A DNA stretch of 64,000 nt. It comes from Pararhodobacter zhoushanensis (GTDB taxonomy: Bacteria; Pseudomonadota; Alphaproteobacteria; Rhodobacterales; Rhodobacteraceae). The DNA is taken from contig NZ_JAPDFL010000001.1 in the NCBI RefSeq assembly GCF_025949695.1, positions 3,537,501 through 3,601,500 on the forward strand, given 5' to 3'. Of this stretch, positions 47,350 to 55,698 are shown in pieces. The position numbers and the translations under genes were made by a program. The notes beneath the pieces were generated by a model. It worked only from the letters and a program-made list of their open reading frames with translations. It did no database searches and was not told where the DNA came from. How positions within the stretch are numbered: the stretch's first letter is position 1; the number at the start of each line of letters is the position of its first letter.

Positions 47350-48252
47350 ATGCGGATTTTGGCACTGGCAGGCCCTTTGGCCCTGCTGGGTCTGGCGGGT
47401 TGCTCCGCTGGCCCTGACACCTATGCGACCATGACCAACGGCGTCGGATTCGGCAATTACCAACGGTATCTGCACGAGCGCGAGTCCGCCCGCAGCAGTG
47501 CCGCGCCCTATTCCGTCCCGCCCGAGGTGGCACAGCCCGCGATCCTGCCGCCAAGCGCCATGCCGTCCGCCGCGCCGTCGACGCTCGACGCCGTGCCCCA
47601 GCGCCCGCGTCCGGTGCAAACGGCGGCGGCGCCCTTCGGCCAACCGGCCCCCACCGCCGCGCCGATCAACACGCAGACCCTCGCCCCTGTCGCCGCCGCT
47701 CCCTTGGTCGCTCCCTTGGCCGCGCCGGTGCAGACCGCCGCGCTGCAACCGGCACAGCAACCCGCGCCCCAACCGCAAGACGCCGCGCTCCGCACGGTTC
47801 ACACCGGCGCCGGCTTCGGCACCACCCCGGCCTTTGAAGCGGGCGAGACCACCCGCCCCGGCGTGTCGAACGAGCAGAGCTTCGAGGCCGTCTCGGCCCG
47901 CGAAACCATTGCCAGTGACCGCGAACGTCTGGCGCGCCAGCGCGCTCAGTATCAGGTGATCGAGGTCAGTTCGGTCCCCGCCCCCTCTGAGCACGGCGGC
48001 CCCAATATCGTCGCCTATGCACTCAGCGTCTCGCACGCGCCGGGGACAGAAGTTTACCGCCGGATCAATCCCTTGCGTTGGTCGCGCTGGGAAAATGCCT
48101 GTCTGCAGTACCGCAATCAGGATGCCGCGCAATCCGCCTTCCTTGCCGAGGGCGGCCCCGAGCGCGACCGCAACAACCTCGACCCCGATGGCGATGGCTA
48201 CGCCTGCTGGTGGGACCCCACCCCGCTGCGCCAGGCCCTCGCCAGCCGCTGA
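47350..48252 (+). CDS. Excalibur-like lipoprotein
   Basis: 300 aa. Lipobox LAGC near residue 18 (RILALAGPLALLGLAGC), then a long Pro/Ala/Gln-rich linker (about 50-160), then a conserved C-terminal region (GGPNIVAYALSVSHAPGT, WSRWENACLQYRNQDAAQSAFLAEGGPERD) ending in DPDGDGYACWWDP, an excalibur-type DxDxDGxxC calcium-binding motif. The linker could span the periplasm from the outer membrane to peptidoglycan. Next gene, a peptidoglycan amidase, starts two bases after its stop. Confidence 0.8.
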   Translation: MRILALAGPLALLGLAGCSAGPDTYATMTNGVGFGNYQRYLHERESARSSAAPYSVPPEVAQPAILPPSAMPSAAPSTLDAVPQRPRPVQTAAAPFGQPAPTAAPINTQTLAPVAAAPLVAPLAAPVQTAALQPAQQPAPQPQDAALRTVHTGAGFGTTPAFEAGETTRPGVSNEQSFEAVSARETIASDRERLARQRAQYQVIEVSSVPAPSEHGGPNIVAYALSVSHAPGTEVYRRINPLRWSRWENACLQYRNQDAAQSAFLAEGGPERDRNNLDPDGDGYACWWDPTPLRQALASR

Positions 48253-48253
48253 G

Positions 48254-48925
48254 ATGCCATCCGCTGAGCCGATCGCGTATCCCTCGCCGAATTTCGGGCC
48301 GCGCCGAAACGGGTTGCGGCCCGACCTCGTCGTGATCCACTTCACCGAAATGCGCTCGGCACAAGCGGCGCTGGATCGGCTCTGCGATCCTTCGGCCGAG
48401 GTTTCGGCGCATTACCTGATCGGGCGCAACGGGCAGCTTTGGCAGTTGGTGGACGAACCCTTGCGCGCCTGGCACGCGGGCGCGGGCGCATGGCAGGGGC
48501 GCGAGGATGTGAACTCGCGCTCCATCGGCATCGAGCTGGACAATGACGGCCAGACCCCCTTCTCCGCGCCGCTGATGGCGCGGCTCGAGGCGCTTCTGCC
48601 CGGCATCCTTGCCCGCTGGTCCATCCCGCCCTCGGGCGTGATTGCCCATTCCGACATGGCCCCTGCCCGCAAGATCGACCCCGGCCCGCGCTTCGACTGG
48701 CAACGCCTTGCCCGGCAACGACTTGCGCTCTGGCCCGATACAGCGGGTGACCCGGATGTCGCGCTGAAAACATCCCTCGACGCAATCGGCTACCCTGATG
48801 TGGCCCCCGATCTGCGCCTCGCAGCCTTCCGCCTGCGCTTCCGTGCCAACCATCAAGGCCCCGAAGACACCACGGACCGATCCCGTGCCAGCGCCGTCGC
48901 AGACGCTCTTATGTTGGAAAAGTGA
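48254..48925 (+). CDS. N-acetylmuramoyl-L-alanine amidase (Amidase_2)
   Basis: 223-aa zinc amidase that cuts the bond between muramic acid and stem peptide. Zinc ligands: His29 in VVIHFTEM, and His and Asp in IAHSDMAPARKIDPGP; the catalytic Glu/Lys region is RSIGIELDNDG. A C-terminal peptidoglycan-binding-like segment (IGYPDVAPDLRLAAFRLRF) follows. There is no signal peptide, as in AmpD, so it may act on recycled muropeptides in the cytoplasm. It starts two bases after the excalibur-like lipoprotein gene. Confidence 0.9.
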   Translation: MPSAEPIAYPSPNFGPRRNGLRPDLVVIHFTEMRSAQAALDRLCDPSAEVSAHYLIGRNGQLWQLVDEPLRAWHAGAGAWQGREDVNSRSIGIELDNDGQTPFSAPLMARLEALLPGILARWSIPPSGVIAHSDMAPARKIDPGPRFDWQRLARQRLALWPDTAGDPDVALKTSLDAIGYPDVAPDLRLAAFRLRFRANHQGPEDTTDRSRASAVADALMLEK

Positions 48926-48940
48926 TATTTTCTGGCCTGA

Positions 48941-48983
48941 AGGCACCCTTTTCCTTCGGTTCAATATCGGAAAAGGAATGCCT
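48941..48983 (+). terminator. Stem-loop after amidase gene
   Basis: Interrupted stem AGGCA-CC-CTTTTCC (48941-48954) with GGAAAAGGAATGCCT (48969-48983), loop of 14 bases. It lies 15 bases after the amidase stop. A TTTATG rather than a pure T run follows, so strength is uncertain. Confidence 0.45.
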
Positions 48984-48999
48984 GACCTTATCCAACTTT

Positions 49000-49130
49000 A
49001 TGCTGGAAATATCCCGGGGGGACGCGCGCAGCGCGGTGGGGGGCAGCGCCCCCAAGCAGGGCGCAAGCCCTGCGCAAAGCAGGCGGGGGCGCGGCGGGGC
49101 CTTGCGCCCCGCCGCGCCCCCGCCACCCCC
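49000..49130 (+). repeat. AAATATCC hairpin element, copy 8
   Basis: TTATGCTGGAAATATCCCGGGGGG, then four hairpins: CGCGC-GCA-GCGCG, GGGGGGCAGCGCCCCC type, GCAGGGC-GCAA-GCCCTGC, and GGGGGCGCGGCGGGGC...GCCCCGCCGCGCCCCC (about 49084-49122). They abut the 3' end of the DUF3422 gene (49132, minus strand). No gene lies in the 206-base gap. Confidence 0.78.
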
Positions 49131-49131
49131 T

Positions 49132-50430
49132 TCAATGCAACCGGGCCCGGATCCGCCGCAGCGCAAGCCAGACAGCCCCCACGACCAGCGGCGTCAGGAT
49201 CGCGGCCACGCCGGTCTTGTGCAGCCCCACCGGCTCGGCCAGGGGCAGCACCACATTGGCCAGCAACCCCACCGCGTAATAGCTGATCGCCACCACCGAC
49301 AGCCCCTCGACGGTGTGCTGCAGCCGCAGTTGCAGATCCGCCCGCCGGTCCATGCTCTGCAGCAACGCCTGGCTCTGCGCCGAGCGCGCCACCTCCACCT
49401 GCGTCGACAACAGCCGCCCGGCGCGCATCGCACGGTCGGACAGCAGCGCCAGCCGGCTCTCCGCCGCCTTCACCGTCCGCATCGCCGGATCCCAGCGGCG
49501 CCGCATGAATTCCGCCAGCGTCTGCCGCCCGTCAAACCGCGTCTCGCGCAGCACCCCGATGCGGTCATGCACGATCGCCTCGTAGGCCCGCGTCGCCCCG
49601 AACCGGAAGGACGAGGCCATCTCAAGCCGCTCCAGCTTGGCCGAGACCCCCATCAACCCGTCCAGCACCGAGTCCGCCCTGCTTGCCCCGCCGCCCATCT
49701 CGGCCTGAAGCTCGGACAGTCGCCGTTCCAGCACCGCCATCTCGCCGCTCACCTGCCGCGCCCGCGCAAGGCCAAGCATCGACATCGCCCGGTACATCTC
49801 GATTTCGCACAGCCGCTGCACCACCCGCCCGACGCGCTGTGCGCCGGTCCCGGGCCGCGCGAAGATCGCCATGCGCACATGCCCCGCCGGATCAATGCGG
49901 AAGTCCGAGGCAACGATGGCCGCCTCGTCCAGCACAAAAGCCACCGCCAGACTTTCCCCGACGAACCAGTCGTCCAGCTTGCGGCGCAGCGCGGCCAGAT
50001 CGCACGCCGCCCCGCTGAGCGGCATTTCCTCGATCCGAAACAGGATCGACGTCACGCGGACCCCCGGCGCCTTGTCCAGCCAGTCGGCGGGAAACACATC
50101 GAAGGCCGCCGGGTCAAACGGCCGGTCGCTCACCCTGTCCGAAAAGCCGACCCAGGTGGTGAACTCGGTGTGGTTTTCCCATTTCACCCCGTGCCGCCCG
50201 GCCTGCGTTGCATGATGCGTCGCCTCCGGAGCCGGATGCGCAGCGCCATGCCGGTCGAGCAGGTCCAGCAGATGCGCGCGGTCCGCCTCCCGGTCCCGCG
50301 CCGCTGCGTCCTGTGCCGGTTTCAGCGCCAGAAACACCGCCGTGGCGGGCACCGGGATGACCGGCGACGGGCGGGCATGCAGCTCGTTGGTCAGCGCGTA
50401 GCGCAGCGGGTGGTCCTGGATCGGGGGCAT
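49132..50430 (-). CDS. DUF3422 family membrane protein
   Basis: 432 aa. N-terminal PPIQDHPLRYALTNELHARP is the DUF3422 hallmark. A soluble domain, a long helical stretch (about 220-370, likely coiled coil) and two C-terminal helices (about 376-398 and 403-422) follow, giving a CorA-like outline. Function unknown. Alone on this strand; hairpin element at its 3' end, 135 bases of gap to the YcjF-type gene upstream. Confidence 0.88.
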   Translation of the reverse strand: MPPIQDHPLRYALTNELHARPSPVIPVPATAVFLALKPAQDAAARDREADRAHLLDLLDRHGAAHPAPEATHHATQAGRHGVKWENHTEFTTWVGFSDRVSDRPFDPAAFDVFPADWLDKAPGVRVTSILFRIEEMPLSGAACDLAALRRKLDDWFVGESLAVAFVLDEAAIVASDFRIDPAGHVRMAIFARPGTGAQRVGRVVQRLCEIEMYRAMSMLGLARARQVSGEMAVLERRLSELQAEMGGGASRADSVLDGLMGVSAKLERLEMASSFRFGATRAYEAIVHDRIGVLRETRFDGRQTLAEFMRRRWDPAMRTVKAAESRLALLSDRAMRAGRLLSTQVEVARSAQSQALLQSMDRRADLQLRLQHTVEGLSVVAISYYAVGLLANVVLPLAEPVGLHKTGVAAILTPLVVGAVWLALRRIRARLH

Positions 50431-50565
50431 GGCAGATCGCTGTCTCGCAAGGGATTTTGGCCACTAAGGACCATCCCCGGGTGCAAGAAAAGCGTCACAA
50501 ACGCCGCATCGGCTCTCAGGCGCGGTGTGCGACAGTATCCTTGCAAACGCGCAACAAGTCCCGGC

Positions 50566-51518
50566 CTATCCGCGATCAAACAGCCCTTTGAGCGCCGTCG
50601 CCGTCACCACGCTGACCGAGGGCTTGCGCCCCATGCGGAACGGCAGCGGACGGCACAGCTCCATCGCCGCCAGCCCGACGCGCGCCGTCAGCGCGCCGTT
50701 CACCACCCCCTCGCCAAAGCGGCGCGAGAGTTTGGACAAAAGCCCACCCCCGGCGACCGAGCCGATCAGGTCATCGCCCACCGCCACCACGCCCGTCGCC
50801 ATCAGATGCACCGCGACCGAGCGCGCCAGCCGCCAGTTGCCAAAGGCACCGGGCCTGCCGCCATAGATCTCGGCAATCCGCCGGATCATGCGCAGATTGG
50901 CGGTCAGCGCCGCCGCGACATCGGCAAAGGCCAGCGGGATCAACGCCGTCGCCATCGCCACCTGCCGCGCCGCGCTCTGGATTTCCATCTGCGCGCGGGC
51001 ATCCAGCCCGATGAGCAGATGCGCCTCGGCCCCCTCAATCACCGCCTCGGCATCGAGCGCCTCAAGCGTCGGGTCTGCCGCGTTGTAGAGGCCCGCCACC
51101 GAGGCCGCCACCGCCCGTGCCTCGGCCAGATCGCCGCTGCCCAGCGCCAGCTCCGCCCGGCCGCGCAGCGCGTCCAGTCGCTTCACGCGCCGATAGCCCA
51201 GCGCCTCGCGCCCGGCCCACAGGACCAGCGCCAGCAGCAGCACCGCCGACAAAACGGCAGCCAGCCAGCCCAGCACCGGCACCCGCTCGACCAGCCGCGC
51301 CGCAAAATCATAGGCCGCGACGCCCAGCACCAGCGAGACCAGCGCCGACCCCGCCCAAAGCGCCCAGCGCCCCGGCCCCGAGCCACCCCCCGCGCCATCC
51401 CAGCCACCGCCATCTGCATGGCGTGACCGTCGGGCGCGTCAATCTCGGGGGCCGCGCCGACATCGACAGGCGGCTCGCTGGCGTCGAGTTCGATCAGGAT
51501 CGGTCGGTGGTCGCTCAT
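50566..51518 (-). CDS. YcjF-family (TIGR01620) membrane protein, with one-base frameshift
   Basis: About 317 aa when corrected. The N-terminal 35-40 codons (MSDHRPILIELDASEPP...) and the membrane/DUF697 part (ALWAGSALVSLVLGVAAYDF, two helices, then the helical C-terminal domain with DLIGSVAGGGLLSKLSRRFGEGVVNG) lie in different frames. The shift falls in the Gly/Met-rich stretch 51380-51425; one missing base near 51416 joins them. It is ten bases after the YcjX-type gene on the same strand, as in E. coli ycjX-ycjF, a stress (phage-shock-linked) operon. Confidence 0.82.
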
Positions 51519-51528
51519 CTCTGCCTCC

Positions 51529-52938
51529 TCAGACCAGCTTGTCGCCGATCAGGAATTCCGCCGCCGAATCCAGCCGGATATGCGGCAGCCCCATGCCCGG
51601 CGACCGGCTCAGCACCGGCGGCGCGAAATGCATCACGCCGTAATCGCCCTGCAGCCATTTCTGCGCGCCTTCGCGGGCCGGAGCCAGCAGCCGCGCTGGG
51701 TCTTCGGGCAGCATCCCGGCATTGACCGCCGCCTGCCGTCCGTCGATCAGCCGCCCGCGCACGGTGTCGATCTCCTGCCCACCATGGCTGCGCGTTTCCT
51801 CGACCGTGGCGCGCAGGGCGGCGATGGACATCGCCACCGTTTCCGCGCCCGAGAACCGCGCCCGGTCGCGCGCCTCGCGCAGCATCGCCTCGGCCAGCGC
51901 GGTCAGGCGGGGGTGCTGGCTGTGGTGCAGATGGTCGGCCTTGGTCGCGGCGAAGAGGATCTTCTCGACGCGCTTGCCCCTGAGCAGGGATGAGAAGAAC
52001 CCATTGGCACCCGGCCTGAAACTCGCCAGCACCTCGGCCATCGCGCGGCGCTGATCTTCCAGCGCCATCGGGCCGCGGTGGACCGCCTCCAGCACGTCGA
52101 TCAGCACCACCTGCCGGTCGATACGGGCGAAATGCGTCTCAAAGAACGGGCGGATCACCTGCGTCTTGTAGCCCTCGAACCGCCGCGCCATCTCACGCCA
52201 CAGGCTGCCGCGCTTGCCCTCGGCCCCCGGAAGCGGGGCGAAGGTCAGCACCGGCGAGCCCGCCAGATCGCCGGGCAGCAGGAACCGGCCCGGCGTGCAG
52301 TCGGACCAGCCATTCTCGCGCGCTTGGGTCAGATAGCCGGTGAACAGCCGCGCCAGTTCCTGCGCCTGGCTCTCATCGTGCCTCGCTTGTGCATCGACGC
52401 CGTCCAGCGCCGCCCGGAACGCCGACGCCTCAGCGCGCAGCGGCAGACGGGCCAGCACCTCGGCCGACCAGTCGGCATAGCTCTTGCCCATCAGACCCAG
52501 ATCGAGCAGCCATTCGCCGGGATAATCGACGATATCCAGATGCAGCTTGCGGGGGCCGCCAAGGCCGCCCAACAGCCCGGTACGATCCAGCCGGAACGAC
52601 AGGCGCAGTTCGCTGACCGCCCGCGTCCCATCCGGCCAGCGCGGGCTGTCGCCGGTGAGCGAGGCCAGATGCGCCTCATAGTCGAACCGCGGCAGGGTCA
52701 TGTCGGGCTGCGGCTGAAGGTAAGCACCCCGGATCAAGCCGCGCTGCACGGCGCGCAGCCGCTGCATGCGGCCCGGTTCCATCAGGTTATGCACCAGCGC
52801 CGAGATGAACACGGTCTTTCCCGCCCGGCTCAGGCCGGTCACGCCCAGCCGCAGCACGGGCTCGAAGAACGCCTCGGACACCGTGTCACCCACGGTCTCG
52901 ATGGATTGGGCGATCCGTCCGGCGATGGCGTTGATCAA
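51529..52938 (-). CDS. YcjX-like P-loop NTPase
   Basis: 469 aa of the YcjX (DUF463) family: GTPase-like fold with P-loop GLSRAGKT at residues 35-42, DIVDYPGEWLLDLGL as the Walker B/switch II region, and FAATKADHLHHSQH as the specificity motif TKAD. TTG 52938 is used as start: no ATG precedes the P-loop within the conserved N-terminus, and GGAG lies eight bases upstream. Partner of the YcjF-type protein; both are linked to envelope stress in enterics, where they sit beside pspABC. No psp genes are visible here. Confidence 0.88.
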   Translation of the reverse strand: MINAIAGRIAQSIETVGDTVSEAFFEPVLRLGVTGLSRAGKTVFISALVHNLMEPGRMQRLRAVQRGLIRGAYLQPQPDMTLPRFDYEAHLASLTGDSPRWPDGTRAVSELRLSFRLDRTGLLGGLGGPRKLHLDIVDYPGEWLLDLGLMGKSYADWSAEVLARLPLRAEASAFRAALDGVDAQARHDESQAQELARLFTGYLTQARENGWSDCTPGRFLLPGDLAGSPVLTFAPLPGAEGKRGSLWREMARRFEGYKTQVIRPFFETHFARIDRQVVLIDVLEAVHRGPMALEDQRRAMAEVLASFRPGANGFFSSLLRGKRVEKILFAATKADHLHHSQHPRLTALAEAMLREARDRARFSGAETVAMSIAALRATVEETRSHGGQEIDTVRGRLIDGRQAAVNAGMLPEDPARLLAPAREGAQKWLQGDYGVMHFAPPVLSRSPGMGLPHIRLDSAAEFLIGDKLV

Positions 52939-53042
52939 AGGGCAGGCTCCGGGGTTGTGTCGGTCACACAATAGGCATCGCAGAGGCGGTTTTGAAGGGC
53001 ACCCCCTTGCCGAGCCGCGCAACTGACCGTTAGGTGCAGGCT

Positions 53043-53852
53043 ATGAACACGCTTCTTTCCATTGGGCACGGATATTCGGGCCGCGCAACCGAGGCCGCAC
53101 TGGGGCCGGACTGGCGGGTGCTGGGCACCTCGCGCAAACCGGGGGCAGCAGTGCTGTGGCCCGATCAGGCGGCCGAGGCGCTGGCGCAGGCGACGCATGT
53201 GATCTCATGGGTATCACCGGACGACAGCGACCCGGTGCTGCCGGTGCTGCGCGATCTGCCCGCGCCGCGGCTGGCATGGATCGGCTATGCCTCGGCCACC
53301 AGCCTTTACGGCGATGCCGACGGTGCGTGGATTGATGAAAGCGCCCCCGACCAACCGACAACCGAACGCGGCTTTGCCCGCCAGCAGGCCGAGCGCGACT
53401 GGCAAGCCTTTGCCGACGCGCGCGGCGTGCCGCTGGCGCTGCTCAGGATCGCCGGGATCTACGGCCCGGGACGCTCGGCGCTGGACGCGCTGCGGCAAGG
53501 GCGCGCGCACCGGGTGGTGAAAGCGGGGCAGGTGTTCAACCGCATCCACGTCACCGATCTGGGCCGCATCGCCGCCGCCGCCGCGCAGGCCTGCCTTGCC
53601 GGGCCGCTGATCCTGTCCGACAATGAACCGGCCCCCATGGCCGATGTCACCACCTTCGCCGCCGGGCTGCTGGGCGTCACCCCGCCGCCGCTGGTCGATT
53701 TCGAGAGCGCCGACCTCTCGCCCATGGCCCGCAGCTTTTACGCCGAAAACAAACGCCTTCGCTCAAGACGCCTTGGCCCTGAGCTGGGTGTAAGCCTGCG
53801 CTACCCCGACTACCGAACCGGCCTGAGTGCGATCCATACCCAAACCGCCTGA
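53043..53852 (+). CDS. NAD(P)-binding epimerase/dehydratase-like protein (YeeZ type)
   Basis: 269-aa short-chain dehydrogenase-like Rossmann protein. The dinucleotide motif is GHGYSGRAT rather than GxxGxxG, as in YeeZ-type proteins. YASATSLYGD replaces the usual Tyr-x-x-x-Lys region, and RIAGIYGPGRSALDALRQG is conserved with epimerases. Enzymatic role unknown. ATG 53043 is preferred to GTG 53034. Divergent from the YcjX gene; a hairpin element stands between it and truA. Confidence 0.82.
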   Translation: MNTLLSIGHGYSGRATEAALGPDWRVLGTSRKPGAAVLWPDQAAEALAQATHVISWVSPDDSDPVLPVLRDLPAPRLAWIGYASATSLYGDADGAWIDESAPDQPTTERGFARQQAERDWQAFADARGVPLALLRIAGIYGPGRSALDALRQGRAHRVVKAGQVFNRIHVTDLGRIAAAAAQACLAGPLILSDNEPAPMADVTTFAAGLLGVTPPPLVDFESADLSPMARSFYAENKRLRSRRLGPELGVSLRYPDYRTGLSAIHTQTA

Positions 53853-53858
53853 CCGCTT

Positions 53859-53928
53859 ATCATCTGTCCTTAAATATCCTGGGGGGTGAATTGGCCGTCA
53901 GGCCAAGAGGGGGGCAAGGCCCCCCTTC
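53859..53928 (+). repeat. AAATATCC hairpin element, copy 9
   Basis: ATCATCTGTCCTTAAATATCC, G6, TGAA, stem TTGGCC (53891-53896) / GGCCAA (53901-53906), then G6-CAAGG-C6 stem. Nearly identical to copy 1, 51 kb away, with one G more. Here the core is next to the upstream gene's stop and the hairpins lie 24 bases before truA, so it does not follow the rule that hairpins abut a gene 3' end. Confidence 0.75.
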
Positions 53929-53951
53929 CCCCGCCAACCCACGAGCCGCCG

Positions 53952-54722
53952 ATGCCCCGTTATGCCTTTCTCATCGAATACTTTGGTGCACCGTTCAATG
54001 GCTGGCAGCGGCAGGATGGCCAACCGACGGTGCAGCAGGCCATCGAGGAAGCGCTTGGCAAGATCGAACCCGCCGAGCCGCGCATCGCTGCCGCCGGGCG
54101 CACGGACACCGGGGTGCATGCGACCGGACAGGTCGCCCATGCCGATCTGACCCGCCCCTGGACACCCTACCGGCTGCAAGAGGCGGTGAACTATCACCTC
54201 AAGCCGCATCCGGTCGCGGTGACCGCCTGCGCCCTGGTGGATGAGGACTTCCACGCCCGCTTCTCTGCCCGCGAGCGGCGCTACACGTTTCGCGTCGTCT
54301 CGCGCCGCGCGCCGGTGGTGATCGACGCGGGCCGCGTCTGGCAGGTGCGCCAGCCGCTGGATCTTGAAGCGATGCGCCAAGGGGCTGCCGCGCTGATCGG
54401 CACGCATGACTTTACCACCTTCCGCGCGACGCTCTGTCAGGCGAAATCCCCGGTGAAATCGCTCGACGAGATCTCCATCGAAGACTGCGACTATCCGGCA
54501 GGCCGCGAGTTCCGCTTCCACCTGCGCGCGCGCAGCTTTCTGCACAATCAGGTCCGTTCGATCGTCGGCACACTCGAACGGGTGGGCGCAGGGGCCTGGT
54601 CGCCCGAGCGCGTGGCCGACGCCCTCGCCGCCCGCGACCGGGCTGCCTGCGGGCCGGTGTCACCCCCACAGGGGTTGAGTCTGACCGGCGTCGGCTATCC
54701 GTCCGACCCTTTCAACCGCTGA
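53952..54722 (+). CDS. truA: tRNA pseudouridine(38-40) synthase
   Basis: 256 aa. Modifies U38-U40 in the anticodon stem of many tRNAs. Catalytic Asp52 in [25 protein letters not shown], and [17 protein letters not shown] are diagnostic. ATG 53952 begins [21 protein letters not shown]. The hairpin element just upstream could shape the 5' region of its message; another lies directly after its stop. Confidence 0.96.
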   Translation: MPRYAFLIEYFGAPFNGWQRQDGQPTVQQAIEEALGKIEPAEPRIAAAGRTDTGVHATGQVAHADLTRPWTPYRLQEAVNYHLKPHPVAVTACALVDEDFHARFSARERRYTFRVVSRRAPVVIDAGRVWQVRQPLDLEAMRQGAAALIGTHDFTTFRATLCQAKSPVKSLDEISIEDCDYPAGREFRFHLRARSFLHNQVRSIVGTLERVGAGAWSPERVADALAARDRAACGPVSPPQGLSLTGVGYPSDPFNR

Positions 54723-54726
54723 ACAC

Positions 54727-54801
54727 TCAGCAAGGGGGCCTTCAGCCCCCTCTTCGGCTAACGCCGAATTCACCCCCGAGGATATTTTTGGACAGATGAT
54801 G
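54727..54801 (-). repeat. AAATATCC hairpin element, copy 10
   Basis: On the minus strand: CATCTGTCCAAAAATATCC, G5, TGAA, stem TTCGGC-GTTA-GCCGAA (plus-strand arms 54753-54758 and 54763-54768), then GGGGGC...GCCCCC stem. The hairpins follow truA's stop (54722) directly. The following GGTTAAC repeat at 54804-54821 separates it from copy 11. Confidence 0.75.
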
Positions 54802-54826
54802 GCGGTTAACGAAAGGTTAACGGCGC

Positions 54827-54896
54827 TTTCTTTGCTCGTTAAATATCCTCGGGGGGTGAGACCCCTTGGGGGCCGAGGGGGCTGAAGGCCCCCCTG
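54827..54896 (+). repeat. AAATATCC hairpin element, copy 11
   Basis: TTTCTTTGCTCGTTAAATATCCTCGGGGGG, then CCCC-TTGG-GGG and GGGGGCC...GGCCCCC type stems. Paired with copy 10 in the 273-base gap between truA and the YqiJ gene. The next gene reads away from it, so it does not abut a 3' end. Confidence 0.65.
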
Positions 54897-54995
54897 CATG
54901 CTCACGACCAGGCGAGTCGCGTGGGGATATTCTTGTGTCTGCAGAATATGCCCTTATCTTTCAACGCAAGGATGTAGCGGCGGAGGAGGTTCGCT

Positions 54996-55667
54996 GTGCT
55001 GGAGTTTCTACTGTCCGGGTCGCTGGCACCGTTCAGCGTTGCGTTGGCGTTGTTGGTGGGATTGCTGGCGCTTGAACTGGCCCTCTCGCTTGTCGGCGGC
55101 TCGATCTTCGCGGGCGGGGCCGAGCTCGACGCGCCCGAAGTCGACCTGCCGGATCTCGATACGCCCGATCTTTCCCCCGACGGCTTCGGGCACGGCGAAC
55201 CCGCTGATGTGTCGGGCGTCTCATCGGTGCTTGGTCTGGGCAAGACCCCCTTCATGATCTGGCTGGCCTCTGCCCTGCTGGGCTTTGGTGTCAGCGGTGT
55301 TGTCCTGCAATCGGTCCTTTTGACGTCGCTGGGCAGCCCCCTGCCCGGCTGGCTGGCGGCGATCCCCGCATTGCTCGGCGGCTGGGCGTTTGCGCGCGGC
55401 TTTGGCGGGGTCTTTGCCCGGCTGATCCCGCAGGACGAGACGCAATCGGTGTCCGAAGCCACCCTCGGCCGCCGCCGCGGCGTGATCACCCAAGGCACCG
55501 CCGAGCGCGGCCGCCCGGCCGAAGTGCGCGTTATCGACCGCCACGGCAACCCCCATTACCTGCGTGCCGAACCGCTTGAAGACGGGGCGCGCCTTGTTCA
55601 GGGCAGCACCGTTCTGGTGCTGCGCGACCATCGGCTGGGGCTGTATCGCCTGCTGTCCGTGGAGTGA
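54996..55667 (+). CDS. YqiJ/NfeD-like inner-membrane protein with OB-fold
   Basis: 223 aa. An N-terminal helix (about 10-32), an Asp/Pro-rich loop, two further helices (about 84-105 and 119-140), and a C-terminal OB-fold domain (RRGVITQGTAERGRPAEVRVIDRHGNPHYLRAEP). Such proteins are encoded next to flotillins and act with them in membrane microdomains. GTG 54996 is preceded by GGAGGAGG at 54982-54989, which decides the start. The flotillin gene begins 31 bases after its stop. Confidence 0.88.
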   Translation: MLEFLLSGSLAPFSVALALLVGLLALELALSLVGGSIFAGGAELDAPEVDLPDLDTPDLSPDGFGHGEPADVSGVSSVLGLGKTPFMIWLASALLGFGVSGVVLQSVLLTSLGSPLPGWLAAIPALLGGWAFARGFGGVFARLIPQDETQSVSEATLGRRRGVITQGTAERGRPAEVRVIDRHGNPHYLRAEPLEDGARLVQGSTVLVLRDHRLGLYRLLSVE

Positions 55668-55698
55668 TTTCCAACGCCGCTTTTTTTCAGGAGTTCCC

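Noticed and set aside
48922..51426. 834-codon plus-strand frame across DUF3422 and YcjF genes
   Set aside because: Antisense shadow rich in Arg, His, Gln and Pro; the minus strand has two recognisable families.
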